A DNA stretch of 64,000 nucleotides from Marinihelvus sp963695135 (GTDB lineage Bacteria > Pseudomonadota > Gammaproteobacteria > Xanthomonadales > SZUA-36), in assembly GCA_963695135.1 (NCBI GenBank), contig CAVOGA010000003.1, positions 620,001 through 684,000 on the forward strand, read 5' to 3'. The notes beneath the pieces are model-generated. The model searched no databases, was not told the origin of the DNA, and saw nothing but the letters and a program-made list of their open reading frames with translations. Shown in pieces: positions 39,038-49,426 of this stretch. The position numbers were made by a program, and so were the translations under genes. How positions within the stretch are numbered: position 1 is the stretch's first letter; each line of letters starts with the position of its first letter.

Positions 39038-39825
39038 TCAGGGCCGGACCGCGCCCGCCCGGGCCGCCGCCACGCGTGCCTCCTGCGCCCAGATTTTCCG
39101 CCAGTGGTAAAGAATAATCGCCAGCCCGGTGACCAGGGGCACCGCCCAGAGGCCCGGGTGCAGGGCCAGTTCCGGGACAAAACGGACGGCTCCGAAGGCG
39201 AGGAAGGCGGTATACACCGAGATACCGGCGCCGACCAGGCCCTTGAGATGCTCTTTCAGCCAGTCCTGCGGGCCCGGGTGCCGGCGCAGCATGAACCGCA
39301 GATTGGTCGCCACCGTGGCGAAACCGACCATGGAAATGCCCATGATCAGCAGCGGCTCGATGCGCCCCTCCTGCAGGAAAAAGTCCCGCAGAAGCCACCC
39401 CTGCCACAGGCAGTTGGCTGCAGCGACCAGTAACACGGCCTGGGAGAAGAGGTTCAGGAACCGTCGCTGTCGCACATGCGTTTTCCGGTTCTGGATGCAC
39501 TCCCAGCCATACCAGGCAAGGTTGATCGTGAGAATGGCCAGGTAGAGCATCATCCAGCCGAATATGCCGCGGATCAGCGGCACGGGAAAATCCAGCCCCG
39601 GGTGGGTGCCGACCGGGTCATGGATGGTCATGCTGGAGATGACCACCGCGATGCTGCCGGTGACCAGCATGGACAGGGTAAAGACCTTGCCCCAGGCGCG
39701 ATGCGCCTGCCCCCTTTCTTCGCCAGCACCGGCACCCAGAACGCCACCAGCCCGACGCTGCCGGTCACGATATGCGCCAGCACGACCGCGTGAAAGGGCC
39801 AGACGAATTCATGAAAAAGCGCCAA
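39038..39825 (-). CDS. DUF2306 membrane protein, frameshifted
   Basis: A protein of about 262 residues with seven or eight hydrophobic segments. It opens FHEFVWPFHAVVLAHIVTGS, then LAKKGGQAHRAWGKVFTLSM, giving the DUF2306 histidine and HRxxG patterns. The frame breaks in the C-run at 39710-39714: five bases are present where six restore the reading, so here one base is missing. The TTG start is preceded by AGGAG at good spacing. Function unknown. Confidence 0.78.
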
Positions 39826-39936
39826 GGCTGCTTGCTCCTGAAGCCCGGCGTTGCCGCCGAATCGCGCTCATAATACCCTTGCTGCAGTCCCGGCCACCAC
39901 CGTCCGCCGGAACGCGACGCCATTAAGGGAGGCCGC

Positions 39937-41352
39937 TTGGCCCACGGGATCAAAACCACCACACAGGCCGCCCGGCAACAGACCGGCCCGTATATTCCAC
40001 CGCGCCCGCGCCCCCTGTGGCCCATCGCGGCGCTGATGCGCACGGCCTGGCAGAGGGAAGGCAACCTGCTCAGCCTGCTGCCGGCGGCGGCCTACCGCAA
40101 ACCGGTCACGCCACTGGGCTACTCGCGGCGTTCGATCTGGCTGATCAATCAGCCGGAGCTGATCCGCGACGTGATGACCGACCCCTCGGGCATCTATCCG
40201 AAAAATGACCTGATGGTCGGCGCCCTGGAGCCGCTGGTCGGCGATTCGATTTTTGTCAGCAGCGGGGCGCAGTGGAAACGGCAGCGCGCCATGATCGATC
40301 CGGCCTTTTCCCATATTCGCCTGAGCCGCGCGTTCACCTCGATGTCGGCGGCGGTGGATGATTATGAGCAGCACCTGGACGCGCTGGCCGAATCCGGTGA
40401 GCCCTTCTCGCTCGACCTGGCCATGAGCCACCTGACGGCGGACATCATTTGCCGCACCGTGTTCTCCACCTCGCTGCAGTCGCGGGTGGCGCAGGAAGTA
40501 TTCGACGATTTCGAGGTGTTCGAACGCAGCGTGGCCCACGTGGAGCTCAAAGCGCTGATCTTCGATCCGCCCTTCAAGAAAATCCCGCAGCACGAGCCGG
40601 TGCTGCGCGCCTGTGAGCGCATTCGCGAACACCTGGGGGAATTGATCGACACGCATTTACAGGACGACGGCGGCAACTATAACGACATTGCCTCGGCCTG
40701 CATCGCGGCGCGGGATGCGGAAACCGGCTGCCCCTTCAGCCGCAAGGAACTGGTGGATGAACTGGGCGTCATGTTCCTGGCCGGTCATGAGACCACGGCC
40801 AGCGCGCTGACCTGGCTGTTCTTTATTCTTGCCGTGCGCCCTGAGGTCCTGGCAGGCGTCCGCCGGGAGGTTGATGAGCAGGCCGGTGACGGGGACATCG
40901 CCTTTGAAACCGCCCGTGGCCTGCGCCACGTGCGCAGCGTATTCCGGGAAACCCTGCGCCTCTACCCGCCGATTACCTTCATTCCCCGCGTGGCCATGGA
41001 ACCGGTCACCATCGGCAACACGCGTATCCGCAAGGGCGCCATGATCATGATCTCGCCCTGGGCCACGCACCGCAGCCAGCTGCTGTGGGACCGGCCCGAG
41101 GTCTTTGACCCGGAGCGCTTTTCCCCCGAGCGCGAAAAGGACATTGCCCCCGGCAGTTACCTGCCCTTCGGCATGGGCCCCCGGACCTGCGTCGGCGCGG
41201 GTTTTGCGCAGACCGAGGCGAACCTGATCATTGCGCGCCTGGCGCGCCGCTACGATTTCGAGGTGCTTGATCCGGCCGGCGTGCGGCCCGTGGCCCGCCT
41301 GACCACCCGCCCGGTGCGGCAGATCATGATGCGCGTGCGCCGCCGCTGCTAG
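39937..41352 (+). CDS. Cytochrome P450
   Basis: A 471-residue soluble haem monooxygenase. The haem-cysteine loop is FGMGPRTCVGAGFAQTEANLI; the I-helix oxygen motif is AGHETTAS and the K-helix ExxR is ETLR. The N-terminal half has SGAQWKRQRAMIDPAFSHI, typical of the CYP4/CYP102/CYP110-like branch that acts on long-chain lipids and terpenoids. It starts at TTG with an aagggagg ribosome-binding site. No ferredoxin or reductase is adjacent. It ends in a four-base overlap with the convergent ATP-grasp gene, and CrtI-type genes follow 1.6 kb on. Confidence 0.92.
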   Translation: MAHGIKTTTQAARQQTGPYIPPRPRPLWPIAALMRTAWQREGNLLSLLPAAAYRKPVTPLGYSRRSIWLINQPELIRDVMTDPSGIYPKNDLMVGALEPLVGDSIFVSSGAQWKRQRAMIDPAFSHIRLSRAFTSMSAAVDDYEQHLDALAESGEPFSLDLAMSHLTADIICRTVFSTSLQSRVAQEVFDDFEVFERSVAHVELKALIFDPPFKKIPQHEPVLRACERIREHLGELIDTHLQDDGGNYNDIASACIAARDAETGCPFSRKELVDELGVMFLAGHETTASALTWLFFILAVRPEVLAGVRREVDEQAGDGDIAFETARGLRHVRSVFRETLRLYPPITFIPRVAMEPVTIGNTRIRKGAMIMISPWATHRSQLLWDRPEVFDPERFSPEREKDIAPGSYLPFGMGPRTCVGAGFAQTEANLIIARLARRYDFEVLDPAGVRPVARLTTRPVRQIMMRVRRRC

Positions 41353-42485
41353 TCCGCGGGCCGGTACCAGCCGATGTCCCCGGTGGTCGCCTCGCCAAAC
41401 GACTGACCCCGCAGGATGGTGCGGCGCAATATCTCCCAGGAAGCGAACGGCAGCAGCAAAAACGGCCACGGGTCGGACCGGGACCAGCACACGTCCCGGC
41501 AGCCAAACAGGTATTTGAGATTGGCGCGCCAGGGCCGGCCCTTGAACGCTGCGCCCTGGGTCTCCGTCAGCGCCGGGTAGAACTGCTGCAGCACCCGTTC
41601 GTCGCGAAGCCGGAAGCGGTTGGGCGCATCCGGCTCAAGGATCGCGCCGGCCAGGTCCTGCGGATCGACGAAATGGATTCCGCTGGTGGTGCGCGGGTTG
41701 CACTCCATGGGTAGCAGGCGCCCGCCGGCGTCGCGGCGAAAATCGAAAGACAGGAATCCGCTGTGGCCGGTGCCGGCGACAAAGCCCTCGATCCATTCAA
41801 GGAGCGCCGCTTCGGGTTCCGGCAGCACCTCGAAGCACACGGCGACCGTGCCGGACACGATGCGTCCCCGGTACACCACGGTGCCGATCACCCTGCCCTG
41901 GTCGCAAACAGAAAAGCTGCTCAACTCCTCGCCGGGCAAAAACGCCTGCACGATCCCCGGTTCGTCCAGACCGGGCAAGGCAGCGCCGGCCCGGTGCCGG
42001 GTCAGCCCTTTGCCCGCCGAGGACAGCGCTGGCTTGACGATAAAGTCCTCCCGCCCCGCAAAGGCCCGGGCACTCTCGCTGTCCAGCGCGTGGGTTTCCG
42101 GTACCGGCAGGCCCAGTCCGGCGGCCAGCTTGTTGAAGGCCAGCTTGTCGTGCAGTGTCAGCAGGCGCTCCGGCGCGGGCACAAACAGTCGTACCGATTC
42201 GGGCGCGCGGCCATGCAGCGCGGACAGGTGCATGATTTCCTCGGACACGGGCACCAGCAGATCAAGTTGTTCCTCCGCCAGCACCGCGCACAGGTCATCC
42301 AGGTAGGCTCCAGGATCAGGATTCGGCGGCCGCACCCGGCGGGAGGCGGCGACCGATTTGGACAGGCGGCTCAGGTGCCAGGCCCAGGGTTCGGCAATGA
42401 CCACGCGGCAGCCCGCCGCGTCCAGGGCGCGGGCCAGCTCCAGCCCCTTCGGCAGGCGCCCGAGCGTGATCAGGGCGCCGCTCAA
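41349..42485 (-). CDS. ATP-grasp domain ligase-like protein
   Basis: A 378-residue protein with the CarB-type ATP-grasp fold: an N-terminal Rossmann-like preATP domain (MSGALITLGRLPKGLELARAL), the nucleotide lysine in FIVKPALSSAGKGL, and the metal-binding MECNPRTTSGIHF. Such enzymes join a carboxylate to an amine or thiol through an acyl phosphate. Neither substrate can be read from sequence. The start is TTG and its ribosome-binding site is poor, so the true start may differ. It overlaps the P450 stop and is divergent from the small membrane protein and crtI. Confidence 0.82.
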   Translation of the reverse strand: MSGALITLGRLPKGLELARALDAAGCRVVIAEPWAWHLSRLSKSVAASRRVRPPNPDPGAYLDDLCAVLAEEQLDLLVPVSEEIMHLSALHGRAPESVRLFVPAPERLLTLHDKLAFNKLAAGLGLPVPETHALDSESARAFAGREDFIVKPALSSAGKGLTRHRAGAALPGLDEPGIVQAFLPGEELSSFSVCDQGRVIGTVVYRGRIVSGTVAVCFEVLPEPEAALLEWIEGFVAGTGHSGFLSFDFRRDAGGRLLPMECNPRTTSGIHFVDPQDLAGAILEPDAPNRFRLRDERVLQQFYPALTETQGAAFKGRPWRANLKYLFGCRDVCWSRSDPWPFLLLPFASWEILRRTILRGQSFGEATTGDIGWYRPAD

Positions 42486-42624
42486 GAAGCGCCATCCGGA
42501 GGTGACGGGGAGGCGGTGAAGATGACCATCATGCGCATGTCGCTATGATAATCTGCACTGGTCAATCGACAAACCGGTGACTGTCCTGGTCACCGCGCAA
42601 AACAACGAGGTCGGAACGATACCC

Positions 42625-42930
42625 ATGGAGCTACTGGAACACCTGATTACATCAGGCCGGATCATCGACATCATGCTCGCTTTCCTGGCCGCAGAGACGC
42701 TTTTACTGGTCTGGCGGCGCCAGCGCTCCGGACGCGGCCCAACGATCGCGGCAATCATCACGAATGCCGGCGCGGGCGGCAGTCTCATGCTGGCGCTCAA
42801 GGCGATCATGACCGGCGCCGGCTGGCCCCTGGTGGCCGCCGCCCTGCTCGGCTCGCTGTTCTTCCATGTCTCCGACCTGCTGATGCGCTGGCGCGAGGCG
42901 CCCGCACCGGCCAAGGAGGTGCTTCCATGA
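42625..42930 (+). CDS. Small membrane protein upstream of crtI-like gene
   Basis: A 101-residue protein with three likely membrane segments (IIDIMLAFLAAETLLLVW, IAAIITNAGAGGSLMLALKAI and WPLVAAALLGSLFFHVSDLL). I do not recognise a named family. It ends in a four-base overlap with the desaturase start (ATGA, 42927-42930), so the two are translated together, which suggests it assists a membrane-bound lipid or carotenoid step. A longer start at 42577 is possible. Confidence 0.72.
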   Translation: MELLEHLITSGRIIDIMLAFLAAETLLLVWRRQRSGRGPTIAAIITNAGAGGSLMLALKAIMTGAGWPLVAAALLGSLFFHVSDLLMRWREAPAPAKEVLP

Positions 42931-44421
42931 GCGAGTCTGTGAGTGCTGGCAGGAAGGCGGTCGTTATCGGCGCAGGCTTCGGCGGCCTGGCCGCGGCGAT
43001 ACGCCTGGGGGCGCGCGGTTACCAGGTCACGGTCGTGGACAAACTCGACAAGCCCGGCGGCCGCGCCTACGTGTACGAGGACGACGGATTCGTGTTTGAC
43101 GCGGGCCCGACCATCGTCACCGCACCGTTCCTGCTGGAGGAACTGTGGGCGCTGTGCGGCAAGGAGATGAGCGAGGACCTGGAACTGGTCCCCATGAACC
43201 CCTATTACCGCATCCTGTTCGCCGATGGCGAGTACTTCGATTATTGCGGCGATGATGCGGCGATGAAGGCGGAAATCGCCCGCTTCAATCCGGCTGACGT
43301 GGCCGGTTATGAGCAGTTGCTGGAGGCCTCGTCCCTGCTCTACGACATCGGTTTCGACAAGCTGCTGGCGGTGTCCTTCGACTCGATTCCGAAAATGATC
43401 AAGACCATCCCGGACCTGCTCAAGGGCCAGTTTTACCGCTCGGTGCATTCCCTGGTGGCGCGCTATATCAAGCACCCCAAGCTGAGAATGGTATTCAGCT
43501 TCCACCCGCTGCTGATCGGCGGCAATCCGTTTACCGCGACCGCGATCTATGCGCTGATCGGCCAGCTTGAGCGGCTGCACGGTGTTCACTTCGCCATGGG
43601 TGGCACCGGCCGCATCGTCCAGGGCCTGGTCGGGCTGATCGAGGGCCAGGGTGGCACGATCCGCCTGGCGAGAACAGGTCCGCGAGATCCTGGTCCGGGA
43701 CGGTCGCGTGCGCGGCGTGCAACTGGCCGGCGGGGAAACACTGGAGGCCGATATCGTGGTGTCCAACGCGGACTCCGCGGCCACCTACCGCCAGCTGCTG
43801 CCGGCGCAATACCGCAAACGCTGGACCAACAAAAAGCTGGACCGGTCCCGCTACTCCATGAGCCTGTTCGTGTGGTACTTCGGCACCAAAAAGCAGTATC
43901 CGGATGTGCCCCACCACATGATCATGCTCGGCGAGCGATACAAGGAGTTGCTGTCAGATATCTTTGACCGCAAGGTGCTGGCGGAGGACTTCAGCCTCTA
44001 CCTGCACCGGCCCACCGCCACCGATCCGTCCCTGGCGCCGGAGGGCTGCGATACCTTCTACGTGCTGTCGCCGGTGCCCAACCTGCTGGGTAAAACCGAC
44101 TGGGAATCCGAGGCCGAGCGCTACCGGGTCGCGATCGCGCGGGCGCTGGAGGCCACCGTGCTGCCGGGCCTGGAAGAGAACATCGCCACCTCGCGCCTGC
44201 TCACCCCGATCGATTTCCGGGACCGCCTGCTGTCTGAGAAAGGGGCCGCTTTCGGCCTGGAGCCGGTGCTGTGGCAAAGCGCCTGGTTCCGTCCGCACAA
44301 CCGCAGCGAGGAGGTGGAGGGTCTGTACCTGGTTGGCGCCGGCACGCACCCGGGAGCCGGGATGCCGGGAGTGATCTCTTCGGCCAAGGTGCTGGACGAG
44401 GTCGTACCGGACCCTGCCTGA
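42927..44421 (+). CDS. Phytoene desaturase-family oxidoreductase (CrtI-like), frameshifted
   Basis: About 497 residues after removing one extra base near 43660-43680. It has the FAD-binding N-terminus AVVIGAGFGGLAAAIRLGARG, the family GGRAYVYEDDGFVFDAGPTI, and the C-terminal carotenoid desaturase signature LYLVGAGTHPGAGMPGVISSAK. CrtI enzymes introduce double bonds into phytoene or related polyenes using FAD. Which family member this is (CrtI, CrtN or a carotene isomerase) is not decidable by eye. It converges on a second CrtI-type gene. Confidence 0.87.
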
Positions 44422-44462
44422 CGGGACCGTTATGGTCAACCCGTGGCTTGCTAGGCCCGGGC

Positions 44463-45955
44463 TTAGTTCCAGGTCCTGCGCGACGGCCCGCGCGGCGATG
44501 CGACCGGACAATGCCGCCATGGGTATGCCCGGCCCCGGATGCACGGTGCCACCGGCAAAATAAAGACCACCCACCTGCGCCCGTGAACCGGAACGCTGGA
44601 ACGAACCCTGCATACCGTGGGTCGGCCAGCCGTAGATGGCGCCACCGCTGCCGGGAAACCGCTCCGCGTAGTCCTGCGGGCTCGTGCGCTCACAGCGTCC
44701 GTTCACCTCACTGATGTCGAGACCGTGCCGCGCGAGCAGCGCGAACACCTTGTCTTCCACGGCAGCCAGCGCTGCCTCGCCCCTCAGTCCCGGTGGCGCG
44801 TTGACCAGCACGAACAGCCGCTCGTCATCGACCTTCTGCCCCGCCCGCTGCCGGTGCGTCGCCCCGGTCCTGGGCACATAGATAAAGCGTGGGCTCCGCG
44901 GTGAGCCCGCCCCGCTCGAAGATGGCCCGGAACTCGTCCTCGTAGTCCGAACCAAAAAAGACCGTGTGGTGATGCAGCGGGAAACCCGCCAGGCGACCCA
45001 CGAGACTCCAGGTGACCGCCGACAGCGAGCGGGGCTCGGACTCCCGCGCCGGCAAGGCGGCGGCAACGGAAGGGCCCAGCAGCCCCTGCGACAGGGCGGC
45101 CACATCGCCATTGAACACCACCGCCTGCGCCGGCAGGCGCTCGCCGTCATCAAGATGCACTGCCCTTACCCGGCCCTGCGCGGTTTCGATCTCCTTCGCC
45201 GCGGTGGAAAAACGCAATTCCACGCCGAGCGTGGCCGCCAGGTCCGCCATGGCCTCCGGCAGACGCTGCATACCCTCATCCAGCGCCCAGACGCCGGCGC
45301 GCTCCGCGTGCGCGATCAGCATCAGGGTTGCCGGCGCCTGCAAAGGCGAGGACCCGCAATAGGTGGCGTAGCGACCGAACAGCTGGCGCAGGCGCGGATC
45401 GCTGAATTGCCGGCCCAGTTCATTCCACAGCGTGGTGTACGGCTTGGTCGCCATCAGCCGCGGTATGCCGCGCAGGCCGAGGGAGGCACTCAGCCCGACC
45501 ATGCCCGGCTTCTCCCGGCGCATGAAACTGTGGTCCAGGGTCTCGAATATCTGCCCGGAGCGCCTGGCAAAATCGCGGTAGGCCCTTGCCTCGCGACGAC
45601 CGGCGAACGCCTCTATGGCCGCTGCGGATTGCTCAATACTGCCAAACAGGTCCAGGCGGCTGCCATCCAGCCAGCCGTGCCGGGCCAGCACATCCAGCTG
45701 CGAGAGCTTCAGCCGTTCTTCCAGGCGCGCGCCCGCGTCTGCGAACAATGCCTCAAACACCCAGCGCATGGTGAACACCGTGGGGCCGGAATCGATGGGC
45801 TGGCCGGCAACGGGCAGGCTTCTGACTTTGCCCCCCGGCGCATCGGCGGCCTCGAGCAAGGTAACCTGCGCCCCGGCACGCGCCAGGTCGATGGCCGCCG
45901 CGAGGCCGCCCATTCCGGCGCCGATCACAACAATGGCTGGTGCTGAATTGCTCAT
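44463..45955 (-). CDS. Second CrtI-family oxidoreductase (CrtD-like), frameshifted
   Basis: About 496 residues if two extra bases are removed. It begins with the dinucleotide fold AIVVIGAGMGGLAAAIDLARAG and GGKVRSLPVAGQPIDSGPTVF, as in CrtD hydroxyneurosporene-type desaturases. It ends with GGLYFAGGTVHPGPGIPMAALS. The frame changes at about 44840-44855. The next frame has no stop until it has crossed most of the convergent crtI gene; a further shift near 44470-44490 would use the TAA at 44463 and give the same length as its neighbour. The 3' end is therefore uncertain. Confidence 0.84.
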
Positions 45956-46273
45956 GACTGATTACTTACGGCTGATCATTCTGGAATCGAATGCGCTGCA
46001 GTATAGGTCCTTTGGCTGCTGGAAAAGCCGCTGCCCGCGGACGCAAACCACGCTCATTTCATCGCAGCCGGACTAACTTTTTTTTAATAAATGGTTTACA
46101 CGAGCATCACACTTTCACCATACTGTTGCCACCTCAGGCATGACCTTTGGCCTAATCGCAATCGTTCATTGCCTGAAAAACACCCCAAAAGCCTTATAAA
46201 ACGGGGACTTCGAGAGCCTGGATCGTGGAGACCCAGGCTCGCCACTGCCATTTTCGATGCCATGGGAGACGAC
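45956..46273. other. Divergent intergenic region, no gene seen
   Basis: A 318-base gap between crtD and the TonB receptor. It is AT-rich for this window and contains a T8-9 run (about 46077-46085). An open frame reaches leftward from the receptor start to 46091 but is not preceded by a ribosome-binding site. It probably holds promoters for both divergent genes. Confidence 0.6.
46095..46124 (+). promoter_or_regulatory. Candidate sigma-70 promoter for the TonB receptor
   Basis: TTTACA (46095-46100) and CATACT (46119-46124) are 18 bases apart, a weak but plausible -35/-10 pair in the AT-rich gap. It would give a leader of about 140 bases. Confidence 0.28.
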
Positions 46274-49241
46274 ATGTCAGCCGAATTGAACGTTAAAAAA
46301 GGGAATGTGACCAAGTGTCTCTTGGCACTCGCCCTTAGCACCCAGGTGCTAACCGCCTGGGCACAGGACCAGGATGACGATACGGGACCGAACACCGGTT
46401 CTGCTATCGAGGAAAAAGACCAGCAGGCAGAAGAATCGGTAGAACTTGGACGCGTCCAGGTCACCGGTTCTCTGATCAAGCGCGAAGATTTCACGTCCAC
46501 CAAGCCAATGCAGGTGATTGACGCAGAAACGCAGTACCGCGCCGGCCAGTTGACTGCCGCAGACATTCTGCAGACCAGCACCATCGCCGCAGGCACCACG
46601 CAGCTGAACAACCAGTTCGGCGGCTTCGTGGTCCAGGGCGGTACGGGTGTAAATACCCTTGACCTGCGTGGTCTGGGCGCCACCCGCACGCTGACGCTGC
46701 TGAACGGTCGCCGTACGGGCGGTTCCGGTACCCGCGGCCAGGTCCAGGCATTCGACCTTACCGCCATTCCGGATATTGCCGTGCAGCGCTTTGAAATCGT
46801 TGCAGACGGTAGTTCTTCCATCTACGGTTCCGACGCTATCGCTGGTGTTGCCAACATCATCACGCGCCGCTCCGTTGATGAGACCGAGGTGAGCCTGATT
46901 ACCGAGCTGCCCATCGACGGCGGCGCCGAGTTTTACCAGGCCGGTATCATTACCGGCGCCAACTTCGACACCGGCAGCCTGACCCTGTCTGCCCAGTACG
47001 TGAAGCGTGAGGCGCTGCGGGTCGACGATCGCGACTACCTGGGCTGTGAACTGGACCTGGTGACCAACGCGCAAGGTCAGAACATTGACCGCGTGGACGA
47101 GTCCATCACGCGCGGCACACCGCTCTCACCCTGTGAAAACCTCTACGCCAACACGGCGATCGACGCTCTGACCGGTCTGCGTTACATCCCCGCACCCGAT
47201 GGCAACACGATCGGACCGATTGCCGGCTACCGCCCGCGTGTCAACGGCACCTACGCCAATGGCGGCCAGGCGTTCTATGAAGACGTGCTGAACTTCGACT
47301 TCATCGGCAACGAGACGGCCATCAACGAGCAGGAACGTATGCAGGTCTACGCCACCGCCGATTTCACCTTCGGCAACGTGGATTGGGATGCGGAATTCCT
47401 GTACAGCAACCGTAAAACCACCCGGGATGGCTGGCGCCAGTTCTTCCCGCTGATCGGTGGGGCCAACGCCGCCGCACTGACCGGCTTCGGACCGTACGCC
47501 TACGCCAACGACCCGACCTACAACCCGGTCGATTTTGACGACCCGGTTGTGCTCGCTCTGTCCCAGCCGGTCTATCCGTACCCGCTGAACACGCGATATC
47601 GACGTTGACTACTATTACTTCACCACCGGCCTGTCCGGCGTGTTCAATACCACGAACTACTGGGATTGGCAGGTCTGGGGCACCTACTCGTACTCCGACG
47701 GTGATTACGCCGGCAATGACATTAATGAACTGACTTCCGGTGACGTCCGTTTCGACGCCAACCCACCGGCCTACGACCCGTTTGATCCCGGTTTCCTGAG
47801 CGGCAGCAACCGCCAGGGCCTGATCGACATCGTCGGCGCCAACACGCTGGGTAACACGGTTTACGAACAGTGGTCCGTGACGGGCGTTATCACCGGCGAC
47901 CTGTTCGAACTGCCGGCCGGCACCGTGGGTTCTGCTTTCGGTGTGGAATACCGTGACTTCAGCATCGACGATGTGCCGGATCCGCTGCAGCAGGCCGGCC
48001 ATTCCTGGGGCCTGTCGTCCGCTACCATCACCAAGGGCAGCAACGATGTCGCGGAAGCCTTCGCGGAATTCGAAGTGCCGATCCTGGCCGGTATCAAGGG
48101 CGTGGAAAACCTGACCTTCACCGGTTCGGCCCGCTACTTTGACTACAACTCCGGTGGCAGCGACGTGGTGTGGAATGCCGGCCTGAGCTGGCAGGTTGTT
48201 CCGAGCATCCGCTTGCGCGGTAACGTGGGCACGTCTTACCGCGCCCCGGCCCTGTTCGAGCAGTTCCTCGGTGACCAGACGGCCTTCGCCGGCCAGCTGG
48301 CGGTTGACCCCTGTATCGACTGGGGCGAGAGCTCCAACGCGAACCTGCAGGCCAACTGTGCGTCACTTGGCATTCCGCCGGACTATGCTGCAGGCGGTTC
48401 TTCCGCTCTGATCATCACCGGTGGTGGCGTTGACAACCTCGAGTCAGAAACCTCTGATTCCTGGACTGCAGGTGTCGTCTGGACGCCGGAGTTCACGAAC
48501 CTCAGCGTTTCTCTGGACTACTACAGCATCACGATCAACGATCAGATCGCGCAGCTGGGTGCGGGCTCCATCTGCTTCCGGTTGTTACGCGGCGGAGAAC
48601 TTCCCGAACGCGTTCTGTGACCTGATCGTGCGTGCACCGGGTGACGATCCGGTTCGCCCGAACCAGATCATCGAGATCAACGACAGCTACGTGAACATCA
48701 ACTCCCAGACTGCTGAGGGCGTTGACCTTAACCTGCTGTGGTCTCTCGACTACGACTGGGGCAACGCTGACCATCAATAACACCGCGAACTGGCAGATTT
48801 CGAATGAATTCGATCTGTTTGATCCGGGCCTGGTTGAAGGTTTCGACAACATCGACGTGGTTGGCGACATCGGCACCCCCGATTTTGTCAACAACCTGGT
48901 GGTCTCTGCGACGAAGGGTGACTGGACCGCTACGTGGTTCATGATCTATCGCGCCGAGACTGATCAGTCACGGACGGTGGATGCGGAAACGACGTACTTC
49001 GGCTTTAGCTCCGGCGTACCTCGACATCACCTTCGACACCTACATCCAGAACAACCTGACGTTACGTTTACGAGCAGGACAAGTGGGATGTGCTCTTCGG
49101 TGTCAACAACGTATTTGACGAAGCAGCCGGATGTGGTCTCCTCCGGTGTGGTAGCCACCCGCGGCAACGTGCCGATCAGCCGGTACCCAGGCCAGCCTGT
49201 TTGGCCGGTCCTTTGTCGGACGGTTCAACTACCGCTTCTGA
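46274..49241 (+). CDS. TonB-dependent outer-membrane receptor, multiply frameshifted
   Basis: About 986 residues if seven extra bases are removed. The N-terminal extension precedes a plug domain (LGRVQVTGSLIKREDF; VNTLDLRGLGATRTLTLLNG; SSSIYGSDAIAGVANII) typical of Xanthomonas-type receptors, then a beta-barrel that ends FVGRFNYRF, with the usual terminal phenylalanine. Frame changes lie near 47595, 48580, 48770, 49013, 49060, 49126 and 49180, all in the same direction. The ATG at 46274 has GGGAGA at good spacing. The ligand is unknown; the adjacent S9 peptidase suggests peptides. A strong terminator follows. Confidence 0.85.
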
Positions 49242-49278
49242 TCGACCCTGCTACAAGCAGTGCCCGCAAGGGCAACCC

Positions 49279-49309
49279 GCAAACGGCGCCTCGGCGCCGT
49301 TTGCTTTTT
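49279..49309 (+). terminator. Intrinsic terminator after the TonB receptor
   Basis: gcaaacggcgcc (49279-49290) pairs perfectly with ggcgccgtttgc (49293-49304), followed by five T bases. It sits 37 bases after the receptor stop. Confidence 0.88.
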
Positions 49310-49426
49310 GCAGCACCGCGTTTCGCCATTGCGTCGCTTTTGACGCATAATTTGACGCCCGCACCACGCTTTCACGTTAAACTGCGCCCGGTTTGCACCA
49401 ATCATTCTTTTTCGAGGTATCAATTC

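Noticed and set aside
46091..46273. Extended N-terminus of the TonB receptor from 46091
   Set aside because: Starts inside an AT-rich promoter-like gap with no ribosome-binding site; the ATG at 46274 follows GGGAGA.
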